Source of the DNA: Pseudobutyrivibrio sp. UBA1225
GTDB taxonomy: Bacteria > Bacillota > Clostridia > Lachnospirales > Lachnospiraceae
Direction of reading: 5' to 3'
NCBI GenBank assembly: GCA_002309345.1
Contig: DBWZ01000018.1
Coordinates: 16,562-30,071, forward strand
DNA: 13,510 nt
Part shown: positions 1 to 6,857 of the stretch, in pieces
Position numbering within the stretch: position 1 is the stretch's first letter
Layout of the letters: each line of letters starts with the position of its first letter
Notes under the pieces: model-generated
What the model was told of the DNA's origin: nothing
Database searches by the model: none
The model's input: only the letters and a program-made list of their open reading frames with translations
Program-made: the position numbers and the translations under genes

Positions 1-2
1 TT

Positions 3-57
3 ATTTGCTTACAGCAAATGTCGCCTCGCACTGCTGGAGTTTTGCATAGCAAAACTC
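3..57. repeat. Two adjacent palindromes at the left edge
   Basis: Two perfect hairpins lie close together: ATTTGCT-TAC-AGCAAAT (3-19) and GAGTTTTGC-ATA-GCAAAACTC (37-57). Both share a TTTGC/GCAAA core. The second is followed by a short T-rich run, so it could end transcription of a gene to the left of the window. The pair could also be a dispersed intergenic repeat. No function is proven. Confidence 0.5.
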
Positions 58-68
58 TTTCTTACTTA

Positions 69-97
69 TGGAAAAAAAGTGATTATGGATTTATAAT
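69..97 (+). promoter_or_regulatory. Possible promoter for the Cys-rich lipoprotein gene
   Basis: TGGAAA (69-74) and a perfect TATAAT (92-97) are separated by 17 bases. The -35 box is poor. A second TATAAT at 138-143 sits too close to the start codon to leave a normal leader with its ribosome binding site, so the upstream one is preferred. Confidence 0.4.
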
Positions 98-162
98 AAG
101 GTTAAATAAGTTATGAAAATATATGTAATAAGGGGAGTATAATATTATGAGGAGAAATATAT

Positions 163-1548
163 ATGAGGAGAGTAATTTTAATCAGTGCCGTAGTTGCGAT
201 TATGGCTATGGCAGTGGGCTGCGGAGTAAGTGGCTCCAGCAAAATGGAGACGGAAGATGGCAAGGCCGTAAAAATCAAAATAGTAAAAAACGATAAGCCG
301 GCGCAAATAAACGCGACGGCGACGGCTGTTGAAGAAGGATTAGAAAATATCACTTACAAGGGAAAGAAGATAAAAATATCAACTGACCCAGCGTTCATAG
401 ATGAATTTGGAGAGCCTGAATCAGTCGACGAAGGCCCAGTGGAATATTATGTTGGTGTAAACCTTAAATCCCGTACATACGACTGTGGAAGCATGACAAT
501 TACCACTGTGGAAGAAGAAGGAAAAAGTACCTTTAGCGATATTAATATAAATAATGACAATGTAGAATTAGTTAAGGGAATCAAAAGAGGCGCAACAATT
601 GCAGATGTAGTCAAAGCTTATGGCGCAGAAAAAGGTAAATTCTTATGCCATGCATATGTTGGCTGTAGCGGTGAAGATAGAGCCGAGGTTACATATTTAT
701 TTGGCGATTTAGCGCTTATGCTTAACTTTGGCGGAGAAGACGGAACCTCTGATTGTTGCCTAGACGGTAGTGAGACTTTAGATCATATTTTGATTTATAA
801 TGTAGATACATATGATTGCTATACTATGTGTGTAGATTGTTCTCAACCTCAGCAGGTTCAAATGACCGAAGAGGTAGAAGCAGGATTACAGTTTGCATTC
901 ACATGCGAGGGTGTTGATTACTATTATTACTGTGGACACTACTATTTCTTCTGCGGTGGTGAGTGGTTCTACTATTGCCCTCCAGAAGATAATAATAATG
1001 GTGGCGCTCAAGCTGGTGATGACACATGGTACTGTTGTCCACCAACTTATGGTCCATGGTGTTGTTGCCCACCACCAAGTTGTAATTACATATGTAGCCC
1101 ATGGTGGAGTTATTGCTGTGACGATGATACATCATCTCCATGTGCGCAAACCAATGATGATAACTCTTCGCCATGCGCACAAACCAATGATGATTCCAAT
1201 TGCACTGATAATGGTGAGTGGTATTATTATTGTCCAAACTGTCCAAGCACTCCAAACAATGGCAGTAGCCCTTGTGCAGGCGGAGGGGATCAGTCTTCCT
1301 CTGATGGAGGAGCTGTATTCTGTCCTGAGACTGCTCAGCAGTATTATTGCCCAGAAACTTACTGTGAGATCACTACAAAGAGTATGCAAGGACTTGGCGG
1401 TGGTGGCTCAAATGGCAATTATGAGTCTCAACCACAGAATAATTCAAGAAGACAAGATTCAGAAGATGAAAGAAGAACTTTAGAACAAAATAATAGAGAA
1501 GGCGATAGATATTCTGAGAGAAATAGAGATTTTGAACATAACAGATAA
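163..1548 (+). CDS. Cys/Tyr/Trp/Pro-rich surface lipoprotein, unknown function
   Basis: A 461-residue predicted lipoprotein. A short basic N-terminus and hydrophobic stretch end in the lipobox A17-V-G-C20, so it should be anchored on the outer face of the membrane. Residues about 60-215 resemble the repeated domain of the secreted protein at 7573-9333; the motif VELxxGIKxGAxIxDV is at 134-149. Residues 219-401 are extraordinary: 25 cysteines in 183 residues, mixed with Tyr/Trp/Phe runs and C-P-P motifs (YCPP 271-274, YCCPP 290-294, WCCCPPP 299-305). Two 11-residue units SSPCAQTNDD(N/S) are in tandem at 324-345, and CPET occurs at 387 and 396. The last 50 residues are Gly/Asn then Arg/Glu/Asp/Asn-rich. 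In total 31 Cys are present, one being the lipid site. The ATG at 163 follows GAGGAG (149-154). Function is unknown; disulfide-stiffened surface structure, metal binding or redox buffering are possibilities only. Confidence 0.85.
   Translation: MRRVILISAVVAIMAMAVGCGVSGSSKMETEDGKAVKIKIVKNDKPAQINATATAVEEGLENITYKGKKIKISTDPAFIDEFGEPESVDEGPVEYYVGVNLKSRTYDCGSMTITTVEEEGKSTFSDININNDNVELVKGIKRGATIADVVKAYGAEKGKFLCHAYVGCSGEDRAEVTYLFGDLALMLNFGGEDGTSDCCLDGSETLDHILIYNVDTYDCYTMCVDCSQPQQVQMTEEVEAGLQFAFTCEGVDYYYYCGHYYFFCGGEWFYYCPPEDNNNGGAQAGDDTWYCCPPTYGPWCCCPPPSCNYICSPWWSYCCDDDTSSPCAQTNDDNSSPCAQTNDDSNCTDNGEWYYYCPNCPSTPNNGSSPCAGGGDQSSSDGGAVFCPETAQQYYCPETYCEITTKSMQGLGGGGSNGNYESQPQNNSRRQDSEDERRTLEQNNREGDRYSERNRDFEHNR
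1132..1197 (+). repeat. 33-bp tandem duplication inside the Cys-rich lipoprotein gene
   Basis: Two consecutive 33-base units (1132-1164 and 1165-1197) encode SSPCAQTNDDN and SSPCAQTNDDS. They differ at several mostly synonymous positions, so the duplication is not recent. Confidence 0.85.
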
Positions 1549-1593
1549 GATTATTTCTCGTTTTTACTAGGAAATCAAAACCATAAAGCATTA

Positions 1594-1641
1594 AAAGAGC
1601 TTTTCCACAAATCTAGTTATTAGATTTAGGAAAAGCTCTTT
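1594..1641. terminator. Bidirectional terminator after the Cys-rich lipoprotein gene
   Basis: A perfect 13-bp stem, AAAGAGCTTTTCC (1594-1606) with its complement at 1629-1641, encloses a second perfect 7-bp stem (1609-1615 with 1621-1627). The A run on one arm and T run on the other let it act in both directions. It lies between the convergent lipoprotein genes. Confidence 0.8.
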
Positions 1642-1645
1642 ATTC

Positions 1646-1682
1646 ACTTCGCAGGAAATTGCTCTGTAATTCCCTATGAAGT
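1646..1682. repeat. Imperfect inverted repeat between convergent genes
   Basis: ACTTC, AGG and AATT blocks around 1646-1661 pair with AATT, CCT and GAAGT around 1669-1682, with small symmetric internal loops. It lies between two other hairpins. It may be part of the termination region or chance. Confidence 0.35.
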
Positions 1683-1722
1683 AAAAAATATTCTAGCTAT
1701 TAGCATATATGCAGTAATAGCT
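1682..1722 (-). terminator. Terminator of the minus-strand lipoprotein gene
   Basis: AGCTATTA (1695-1702) and TAATAGCT (1715-1722) form a perfect 8-bp stem with a further self-complementary GCATATATGC inside. Read on the minus strand, the stem is followed within a few bases by a T-rich run (complement of A1683-A1688). It sits 16 bases past the stop codon of the minus-strand gene. Confidence 0.65.
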
Positions 1723-1737
1723 TCTATTTACTTGTGC

Positions 1738-3105
1738 TTAGAGTTTTAATGTTTCTAATACATCTTCCTTGCCATCTTTTTTGTTGATGTGCACGAAGCG
1801 AATTTGTTGGATGGAATAACCATCACGCCAACCGATGCTTTGCTCAGGATCGCTTACTGTATCAGCTACAATTAAGAACACATCATCGCCAAATGCAGCG
1901 CCTGAGTTCAAAAATTGATTATTAGAATCTGTGGTTGAAAAATATGAATCCTTTATCTGCACACTATGATCTGGCTTATCGTAGAATACTAATGAAGAAT
2001 TATCGTCCGTAGAATATTCAGCGCCTACGGTACCAACCGTATTCATTGCTGTAGCGATGTTTTTACTGTCATCGAGATACATGCTTGGAACCATGTTACT
2101 ATCGTCTAATACGCCCTCTTCTTCTGGGCTTGCTTCTTTATCTGGAATAGAAGCTTTAACAAGGGTCAAACTGTCGGCTTTTCCAATAGTGAGCTTATGA
2201 ATCTCATATCCGGCATAATAGCCGCCGCTGCCTTGATAATATGTAAATAATAGATAAACATCATCACCGTCCTGGAGAACCTGACTAAGGCCAGAGGCTT
2301 GGGTCAAATACTCATCATCTGCGGCAAGTTGAACTTGACCATATTCAGTGCAGTTTCCATTTTCATCATAGGAATAAAGATAAGGTTTTTGAATATCATC
2401 CACTGTGTTGTAGTGCTCTTTTAAGGCAAATATGTTGTTGCCAGATGATTTAAAGGAATATCCCCAATCTTCTTCATCCGTTAATTTGGCTACTTCATTG
2501 CCATCAACATATAAATTGTTGTAGTTGCTTTCGCCATCAACATATTTTTGAGTTGCAATCATTCTTCCGTTATCAGAAACTGCAACAGGATGACCGTCTA
2601 GATAGCTTCTAGGTTCAGAGCCATCCATAGGGCATAGAAGTGTCTCTTGGTAGTTGATAGAAGATACAACAAGTCCTTCAGGGACAGCATATAATTCATC
2701 TACGCCTTGTACTGATGCAACGTTAGTTGCTTCTCCTGTCTTTAAATCATAGCTCATAATAGAAGATGACGCCTCACCAGCGGATTCGTCTAACCATCCA
2801 CCTAAAGTCCCTTTTTGGACGTTTTCTGGAGCCATAACGCGGTAGTATACTTTGTCGCCGACGCGAACAAAGCTGCTGCCATTATTCTCAACCTGGCCAT
2901 TTGCGAATGCCTCGCCGAATACACCGGCGGCTGCAGGCGATTGTTCAGTTGAAACGCTGTCGGTGTTTTCTGATGCAGCAGGGGCTTGAGTTTCCTCATC
3001 AGCCTTGTCTGTTTTTGAAGCAGATGCTGAACCACAACCGACAAGCAGAAGTGAGCTAAGTGCTGTAAGAGCAATAGTAGATTTCAATAGTTTTGTTTTA
3101 ACCAT
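1738..3105 (-). CDS. Lipoprotein with beta-propeller-like extracytoplasmic domain
   Basis: A 455-residue predicted lipoprotein. The signal peptide ends in a clear lipobox L21-V-G-C24. An Ala/Ser/Glu/Asp-rich flexible linker (about 25-60) is followed by a long soluble region (about 75-455). This region has recurring strand-like blocks of the form 'V..GD.VYY', 'IMSYDLKTGE', 'LYSYDENGN', typical of the DUF5050-like or WD/YVTN-like beta-propellers common in Clostridia lipoproteins. No catalytic motif is visible. Such proteins are usually assumed to bind ligands or partners at the cell surface, but this one cannot be assigned a role. The start is the ATG complementary to 3103-3105, preceded by a modest AGAGAG site and a very good promoter. 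It is transcribed alone and converges on the Cys-rich lipoprotein gene. Confidence 0.85.
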   Translation of the reverse strand: MVKTKLLKSTIALTALSSLLLVGCGSASASKTDKADEETQAPAASENTDSVSTEQSPAAAGVFGEAFANGQVENNGSSFVRVGDKVYYRVMAPENVQKGTLGGWLDESAGEASSSIMSYDLKTGEATNVASVQGVDELYAVPEGLVVSSINYQETLLCPMDGSEPRSYLDGHPVAVSDNGRMIATQKYVDGESNYNNLYVDGNEVAKLTDEEDWGYSFKSSGNNIFALKEHYNTVDDIQKPYLYSYDENGNCTEYGQVQLAADDEYLTQASGLSQVLQDGDDVYLLFTYYQGSGGYYAGYEIHKLTIGKADSLTLVKASIPDKEASPEEEGVLDDSNMVPSMYLDDSKNIATAMNTVGTVGAEYSTDDNSSLVFYDKPDHSVQIKDSYFSTTDSNNQFLNSGAAFGDDVFLIVADTVSDPEQSIGWRDGYSIQQIRFVHINKKDGKEDVLETLKL

Positions 3106-3153
3106 GATTATTCTCTCTTTCTAGTGCTTTGTTTCTAGTAACTTATTCAAAAC

Positions 3154-3181
3154 ATTGTAACACTCATTAAAATATTGTCAA
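3154..3181 (-). promoter_or_regulatory. Sigma-A-type promoter of the minus-strand lipoprotein
   Basis: On the minus strand, a consensus TTGACA (complement of 3176-3181) is followed after 16 bases by TACAAT (complement of 3154-3159). An extended -10 TG is present (TGTTACAAT). The spacing to the start codon leaves a leader of about 40 bases. Confidence 0.8.
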
Positions 3182-3236
3182 AGGTAGCCCAAAAAAACGA
3201 TTCATTTTTAATACGAAAACGTTTAAAATCATCTCT

Positions 3237-3300
3237 GGGGAAAAAAAATTTTAAAAAAGTTGATTTTTTTTTGCAAAAATGGAAAAATTTCTCAAATTTT
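3237..3300. other. A/T-tract block in the divergent intergenic region
   Basis: This stretch is almost pure A/T, with A or T tracts centred near 3244, 3255, 3267, 3277, 3285 and 3296, close to one per helical turn. Such phased tracts bend DNA. It lies directly upstream of the putative promoter of the 3375 gene and between divergent transcription units, so it could act as an UP element or a nucleoid-protein site. The rest of the 3106-3374 gap holds only the promoters and ribosome binding site. Confidence 0.5.
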
Positions 3301-3301
3301 A

Positions 3302-3331
3302 TTGAATTAAAAATAGAGGGCGAGATAATAA
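3302..3331 (+). promoter_or_regulatory. Probable promoter of the coiled-coil gene pair
   Basis: TTGAAT (3302-3307) and TAATAA (3326-3331) are separated by 18 bases, downstream of an A-tract block that could serve as an UP element. The next gene starts 44 bases beyond the -10 box. Confidence 0.5.
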
Positions 3332-3374
3332 AATTCAATCTAGCATTTGATGAAGAAAAGGAGGATAATTTTCC

Positions 3375-4472
3375 ATGGGTAATATGAATATGTTTGGAAC
3401 AAAAAAAGAATATGAAAATGATCCGTTAACAATGCAAAATCAGAGCAATTTACGTAACCATAAAATTGCGCTTTCGAATATATATTCAACTGCAAATAGA
3501 GCGAAGCTAGCACTAATGGCTGACCGAATTGCAGTAGAAACTACTGATAGTGATGATGTTGATAGAAAGAATCAATTATTGGCAGGCATTGACCATGAAA
3601 TCGAGAATATGACTGCGCTAATGAAGGATGTAGAAAAGAATCATTGGCAAAGCGGAAAAATATTGGATGAATTGGAAGAGAATTTGCATTCACCAGAAGC
3701 TCAGAAGTACATTGATGAGCTTAATGGTTATGCAGGTGATGCTTCTGTGCGCGAAGAAAAGTTCAAGGAGCAGTACAAGGATGCTTGGAACAATATCATC
3801 AACAAATTACAAACTCCAATCAAAAACTTTTTGAATAATGAGGAGCTTGTAAATCTTATTAACCAGATGAATGTCCTCCTTATGGACATTGAATTTGGTG
3901 TGGAAAAATTAGAAGTAAATGTTGAAGCGGTTTCTAAAGCTGAGTCTGATGAACCGGATTATCAGAAGGAACTTATTGGAGAATGCAACCAGGCAATTGC
4001 CAACCTCAACGAAATTGGCAAACTCATTTCGAATGAGATAACAATCTACAAAAACGCAATTAACAGCGATAATGATATAGATCTAGGTGAAGTACGTTAC
4101 GCCGAGATACATGAGATTATACAGCAGGGCAAGCAAAAGAGAGATAATTTTGCCGAGACGATAAATCATGCATTTGAGCAGTTTAATACAGTCGACAGAC
4201 ATGTTAAAGTCTTCCAGGCTTCACCTGAAAAGAGGGAAGAAATCCTGGCTGAGAGTTTTCAGACATTCGCTGACCTCTACATGGACAGAAGAGACCAAGC
4301 TGATGAGATGATATCAGTATTGAGAGGTTACATCGAAGAGATAGAAAGCTTGCCAGATAAAGGAGAAGATACCAAGAATATTATTTCAGAATATTCTAGG
4401 ATGATTAATGAGTTGGAGGACGAGAGAGATTGGTCAGAGAGTTATATTGATTATATTAAAGGAGAATTATAA
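3375..4472 (+). CDS. Unknown cytoplasmic helical/coiled-coil protein
   Basis: A 365-residue hydrophilic, acidic protein with no signal peptide or membrane segment. Nearly the whole length reads as amphipathic helix rich in Glu, Lys, Asn, Ile and Leu. Likely helical stretches are at about 25-100, 125-185, 195-230, 240-300 and 300-360, broken by short Pro/Asp/Gly turns (for example around 148, 194 and 284). Only one cysteine (C204) is present. No enzymatic motif was found. The ATG at 3375 follows a strong AAGGAGG (3358-3364); nearby in-frame Met codons at residues 4 and 6 lack an equally placed site. The stop codon overlaps the next ATG (TAATG), so the two genes are co-translated. I do not recognise the family. 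A scaffold or stress/cell-division accessory role is a guess. Confidence 0.85.
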   Translation: MGNMNMFGTKKEYENDPLTMQNQSNLRNHKIALSNIYSTANRAKLALMADRIAVETTDSDDVDRKNQLLAGIDHEIENMTALMKDVEKNHWQSGKILDELEENLHSPEAQKYIDELNGYAGDASVREEKFKEQYKDAWNNIINKLQTPIKNFLNNEELVNLINQMNVLLMDIEFGVEKLEVNVEAVSKAESDEPDYQKELIGECNQAIANLNEIGKLISNEITIYKNAINSDNDIDLGEVRYAEIHEIIQQGKQKRDNFAETINHAFEQFNTVDRHVKVFQASPEKREEILAESFQTFADLYMDRRDQADEMISVLRGYIEEIESLPDKGEDTKNIISEYSRMINELEDERDWSESYIDYIKGEL

Positions 4473-4849
4473 TGGATTTTTATGGAGATATGAATTCTGA
4501 GGTGCTTTTAAATAGTACTCCAGAACAGACAAATAGAGTTGATGGTCGTCCATTGACTGCGCGAAGAGTAAATGAGATGAACGATATGATGCTCGGTGAT
4601 ATTAGATTAGGAAGAATCGACATGGCGCGTTTAAGCGAAGTCATGTCGAAGGTCACTGAGAAGTATAAAGAGATAATTAAAAATGGACAAGAAGTAGGTT
4701 TAACTCAAGTAAATTATACGGATTTAGGAATAGGCGGTGGTCATTTCAATAAGGAATATAATAATAGAGGATTGAATAATTCAATGACGCCTGTAAGTCA
4801 GAGCAAAAACCTAGGACCTACTAATACCCAAGGACGTGGTCAGAAGTAG
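4472..4849 (+). CDS. Unknown small protein coupled to the coiled-coil gene
   Basis: A 125-residue soluble protein. Its start ATG shares one base with the preceding stop (TAATG at 4470-4474). It has an AAAGGAG site inside the end of the upstream gene, indicating translational coupling and probably matched amounts of the two products. The N-terminal half (about 25-72) looks helical and contains RPLTARRVNEMNDMMLGDIRLGRIDM. The C-terminal third is Gly/Asn/Ser/Thr/Gln-rich and probably disordered, ending GRGQK. There is no signal peptide or Cys. It may bind the 365-residue partner; this rests on the coupling alone. The family is not recognised. Confidence 0.8.
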   Translation: MDFYGDMNSEVLLNSTPEQTNRVDGRPLTARRVNEMNDMMLGDIRLGRIDMARLSEVMSKVTEKYKEIIKNGQEVGLTQVNYTDLGIGGGHFNKEYNNRGLNNSMTPVSQSKNLGPTNTQGRGQK

Positions 4850-4864
4850 TCCATTCCATATATT

Positions 4865-4900
4865 AGGGCATTCAATCGAAGGATTGGATGTCCTATTTTG
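4865..4900 (+). terminator. Terminator of the coiled-coil gene pair
   Basis: A 13-bp stem (4865-4877 with 4882-4894) has two G-T wobble pairs and a GAAG tetraloop, followed by ATTTTG. It starts 16 bases after the stop codon at 4849. Confidence 0.75.
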
Positions 4901-4942
4901 ATATATATGCTTAACTCATAGTATAGGTGTGGGTGGTGGTTG

Positions 4943-4971
4943 TTGACTATAGGAAAAGGTAGTGATATACT
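4943..4971 (+). promoter_or_regulatory. Strong promoter of the WG-repeat membrane protein
   Basis: TTGACT (4943-4948), a 17-base spacer and TATACT (4966-4971), with an extended -10 TG at 4963-4964. The start codon is 46 bases past the -10 box. Confidence 0.8.
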
Positions 4972-4974
4972 ACC
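4958..4974. promoter_or_regulatory. Palindrome over the -10 box, possible operator
   Basis: GGTAGT-GATAT-ACTACC is a perfect 6-5-6 inverted repeat that covers the whole -10 element of the promoter at 4943-4971. A dimeric repressor bound here would block RNA polymerase. There is no regulator gene in the window to pair it with. Confidence 0.45.
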
Positions 4975-5016
4975 ATAAGAAAGCAACATATAATTGCCAC
5001 TTAAAAGGGAGAAAAA

Positions 5017-6795
5017 ATGAATAAAAGAGTTCAATGCGGGGCGGACTCGCCAAAGAAGGTTTTGTTACTTCTTGCTATCTTTAATTTTATTAATCTATTT
5101 TTACATATTTTCAGCTTCTATGTGCCTGTTGTCTTTGCGCAGCTAGATTATGCGTTATATGCAGCAAAAATTATCCTTTATTATTCCATTGCACGATTTT
5201 TAAAGAAGAATAATGGAAAATGCTTTAAGGTGGTTACTAAATGTTTAAAAGTGACAATTACACTAGATGTAATTGAAGCATTTATTTCTATATTAAACTA
5301 TAGCACTAGTGGAACACCTTACATATTGCTGCTACTGATTTGCGGCAAGTTTATATTTGATAGTTTTATATGTTTTGACCTTTATTTTATGGCATCTCAA
5401 GAGGCGTATTCTAGTCATGATTTTGATTTAGAAAAAACATATCATGCAAAAGGTAAAAAATGGCTAGTGTTTAATGGATTTATTATTGTATGGGCCTTTG
5501 TTGTGATTTTTACAGAAATACCATTTTTCTTGTATGTTTTTTTCGGACTATTATTTAAAAGATTTATTGATGAAATAAAAATTATTAAGGAAGCGACACA
5601 ATCAATAGGTGTATTTTGTGGGCCGATGCGTATTGTGGTGGACAATTCTTTTTGGGGGAAATATCATGGCGTAGAGCATCTAAGCTTATGGGATAGATGC
5701 AATAATGCTATTAAAATATGCCTGCTTTCTTTATCAGGGATTATTTTGCTGATTGGTGGCTATTTATTTTTATCTTATGATTATATCGACTACAATAAGT
5801 ATGTAGGTGAAGAAGTAAATTTAGAAGATGGCTATGCTGCAAAGTTCTTTTATCCACCGTACAATCAAACATATATATATGAATATCGTATATACAATAA
5901 AATGCCTAAGTGGACTGGCCTAAAACGTTGTAAGTATGGATTCGTAAATACGAAGATAGGAAAAGATACTGGTCCTATTTACAAAGAATTAAATTTCGAT
6001 AAAGCAGGTGTCTCGTGGGATGGCAAGGAAAACTTTATTGACGTCAATGGAGATGTAATTTCAAAGGCTAGTTTTGTGGCTAGAACTACAGTATCTCAAA
6101 GACAGCATCTTTTGCGGTTTGTTTGTAATCATAGTTATAATCAACGCCTTTTTTATCGACGTAAAAATGAGTTAAATGAGTATTCAGATTGGAATGCATT
6201 GACGGATGAGTGGACATATGATTTTTTAAAAAATAAAGATTTGGAGTGTTATTTTACTAATGGCGTTGTCAAGTTCTACAGTGATTTTACCGGTAGATAT
6301 GGATTTATGAATGAAGATGGTAGTATTGCAGTCTATCCTAAATATGACGAACTAGAACCAAATCTATCCTATATCTTAGCCAGCGTATATATTCGAAACG
6401 ATTTCATAGGGGTCATCAATTCAAAGGGGGAGTTGTTGTTTGAAGACAATGATGATTATACTAAGGTATGGACTACTGGCGGCATGGTTCGATATGAAAT
6501 AGATTCAGACAATAGTGATCAATGTTACTTGATTGATCAGAATGGAAACAAATTAGAAGGAAAGTATTTTTGGGAGTACGGTACTTTTGATGATATTTTA
6601 TTGGTTCGCAAGTATCAAGAAAACGATAATAGCTATGGGAAAAACTATACGATGTTAGTAATAGCTGAAGGAAAAATCATATATGAAACAGATAAAAAAT
6701 ATGAGAGAGTGAGAGGATATCGTGATGATGATGGAAAGCTTTGCAAGATTTTTTTAGAAAACGAAATAGAAGAAGATGTTGTACATATAGAATAA
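5017..6795 (+). CDS. Polytopic membrane protein with WG-like repeat domain
   Basis: A 592-residue protein in two parts. Residues 1-255 hold about six hydrophobic segments (roughly 15-40, 43-62, 78-95, 101-126, 149-180 and 232-254). Residues 256-592 are soluble and contain degenerate WG/KWG-type beta repeats: YGFVNTKIGKDTGPIYKEL (307-325), NFIDVNGDVIS (339-349), RYGFMNEDGSIAVYPKYDEL (427-446), FIGVINSKGELLFED (463-477) and YLIDQNGNKLEG (504-515). WG-repeat domains are common in Bacteroidetes and Clostridia and have no single known role. Which side of the membrane the repeat domain faces cannot be decided, though the final helix suggests a tethered sensor- or binding-like domain. The ATG at 5017 follows AAAGGGAG. 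The gene is lower in GC than the right-hand housekeeping genes and has its own promoter and possible operator. No terminator separates it from the next gene. Confidence 0.85.
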   Translation: MNKRVQCGADSPKKVLLLLAIFNFINLFLHIFSFYVPVVFAQLDYALYAAKIILYYSIARFLKKNNGKCFKVVTKCLKVTITLDVIEAFISILNYSTSGTPYILLLLICGKFIFDSFICFDLYFMASQEAYSSHDFDLEKTYHAKGKKWLVFNGFIIVWAFVVIFTEIPFFLYVFFGLLFKRFIDEIKIIKEATQSIGVFCGPMRIVVDNSFWGKYHGVEHLSLWDRCNNAIKICLLSLSGIILLIGGYLFLSYDYIDYNKYVGEEVNLEDGYAAKFFYPPYNQTYIYEYRIYNKMPKWTGLKRCKYGFVNTKIGKDTGPIYKELNFDKAGVSWDGKENFIDVNGDVISKASFVARTTVSQRQHLLRFVCNHSYNQRLFYRRKNELNEYSDWNALTDEWTYDFLKNKDLECYFTNGVVKFYSDFTGRYGFMNEDGSIAVYPKYDELEPNLSYILASVYIRNDFIGVINSKGELLFEDNDDYTKVWTTGGMVRYEIDSDNSDQCYLIDQNGNKLEGKYFWEYGTFDDILLVRKYQENDNSYGKNYTMLVIAEGKIIYETDKKYERVRGYRDDDGKLCKIFLENEIEEDVVHIE

Positions 6796-6815
6796 AGTAA
6801 CCAATATTGATTTGT

Positions 6816-6823
6816 GCTATACT
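6816..6823 (+). promoter_or_regulatory. Possible extended -10 promoter for the YqeY-like gene
   Basis: TG-C-TATACT (-10 box at 6818-6823) lies just after the stop codon of the membrane protein gene and 34 bases before the next start. No acceptable -35 box is found at the right distance, so it would rely on the extended -10. Read-through from upstream is also possible. Confidence 0.45.
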
Positions 6824-6857
6824 AAGAATAACGTTTACGAGAGGAGAAGAAGTTATT

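Noticed and set aside
1..90. Minus-strand open stretch ending with a stop at 1-3
   Set aside because: No ATG/GTG/TTG start with a ribosome site is present before an upstream in-frame stop; the region is better explained by palindromes.
893..1483. Long overlapping open frames on both strands inside the Cys-rich lipoprotein gene
   Set aside because: They arise from the biased codons (TGT, TAT, GAT, CCA) of the real frame, have no convincing starts and encode His/Ile/Val-rich nonsense.
3210..3235. Possible catabolite-repression (cre) site around GAAAACGTTTAAA
   Set aside because: The flanking TG and CA of the cre consensus are missing.
3147..3387. 70- and 63-codon open frames on opposite strands in the A/T-rich intergenic region
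   Set aside because: The Lys/Phe/Asn composition comes from A and T tracts. They overlap promoters and the ribosome site of the 3375 gene and lack ribosome sites of their own.
3375..4849. Possible WXG100/LXG type VII secretion pair
   Set aside because: The larger protein has HWQSG (Trp-x-x-Gly) rather than WxG in a helix-turn, is far too long for a WXG100 protein, and the small partner lacks the motif; no secretion genes are nearby.
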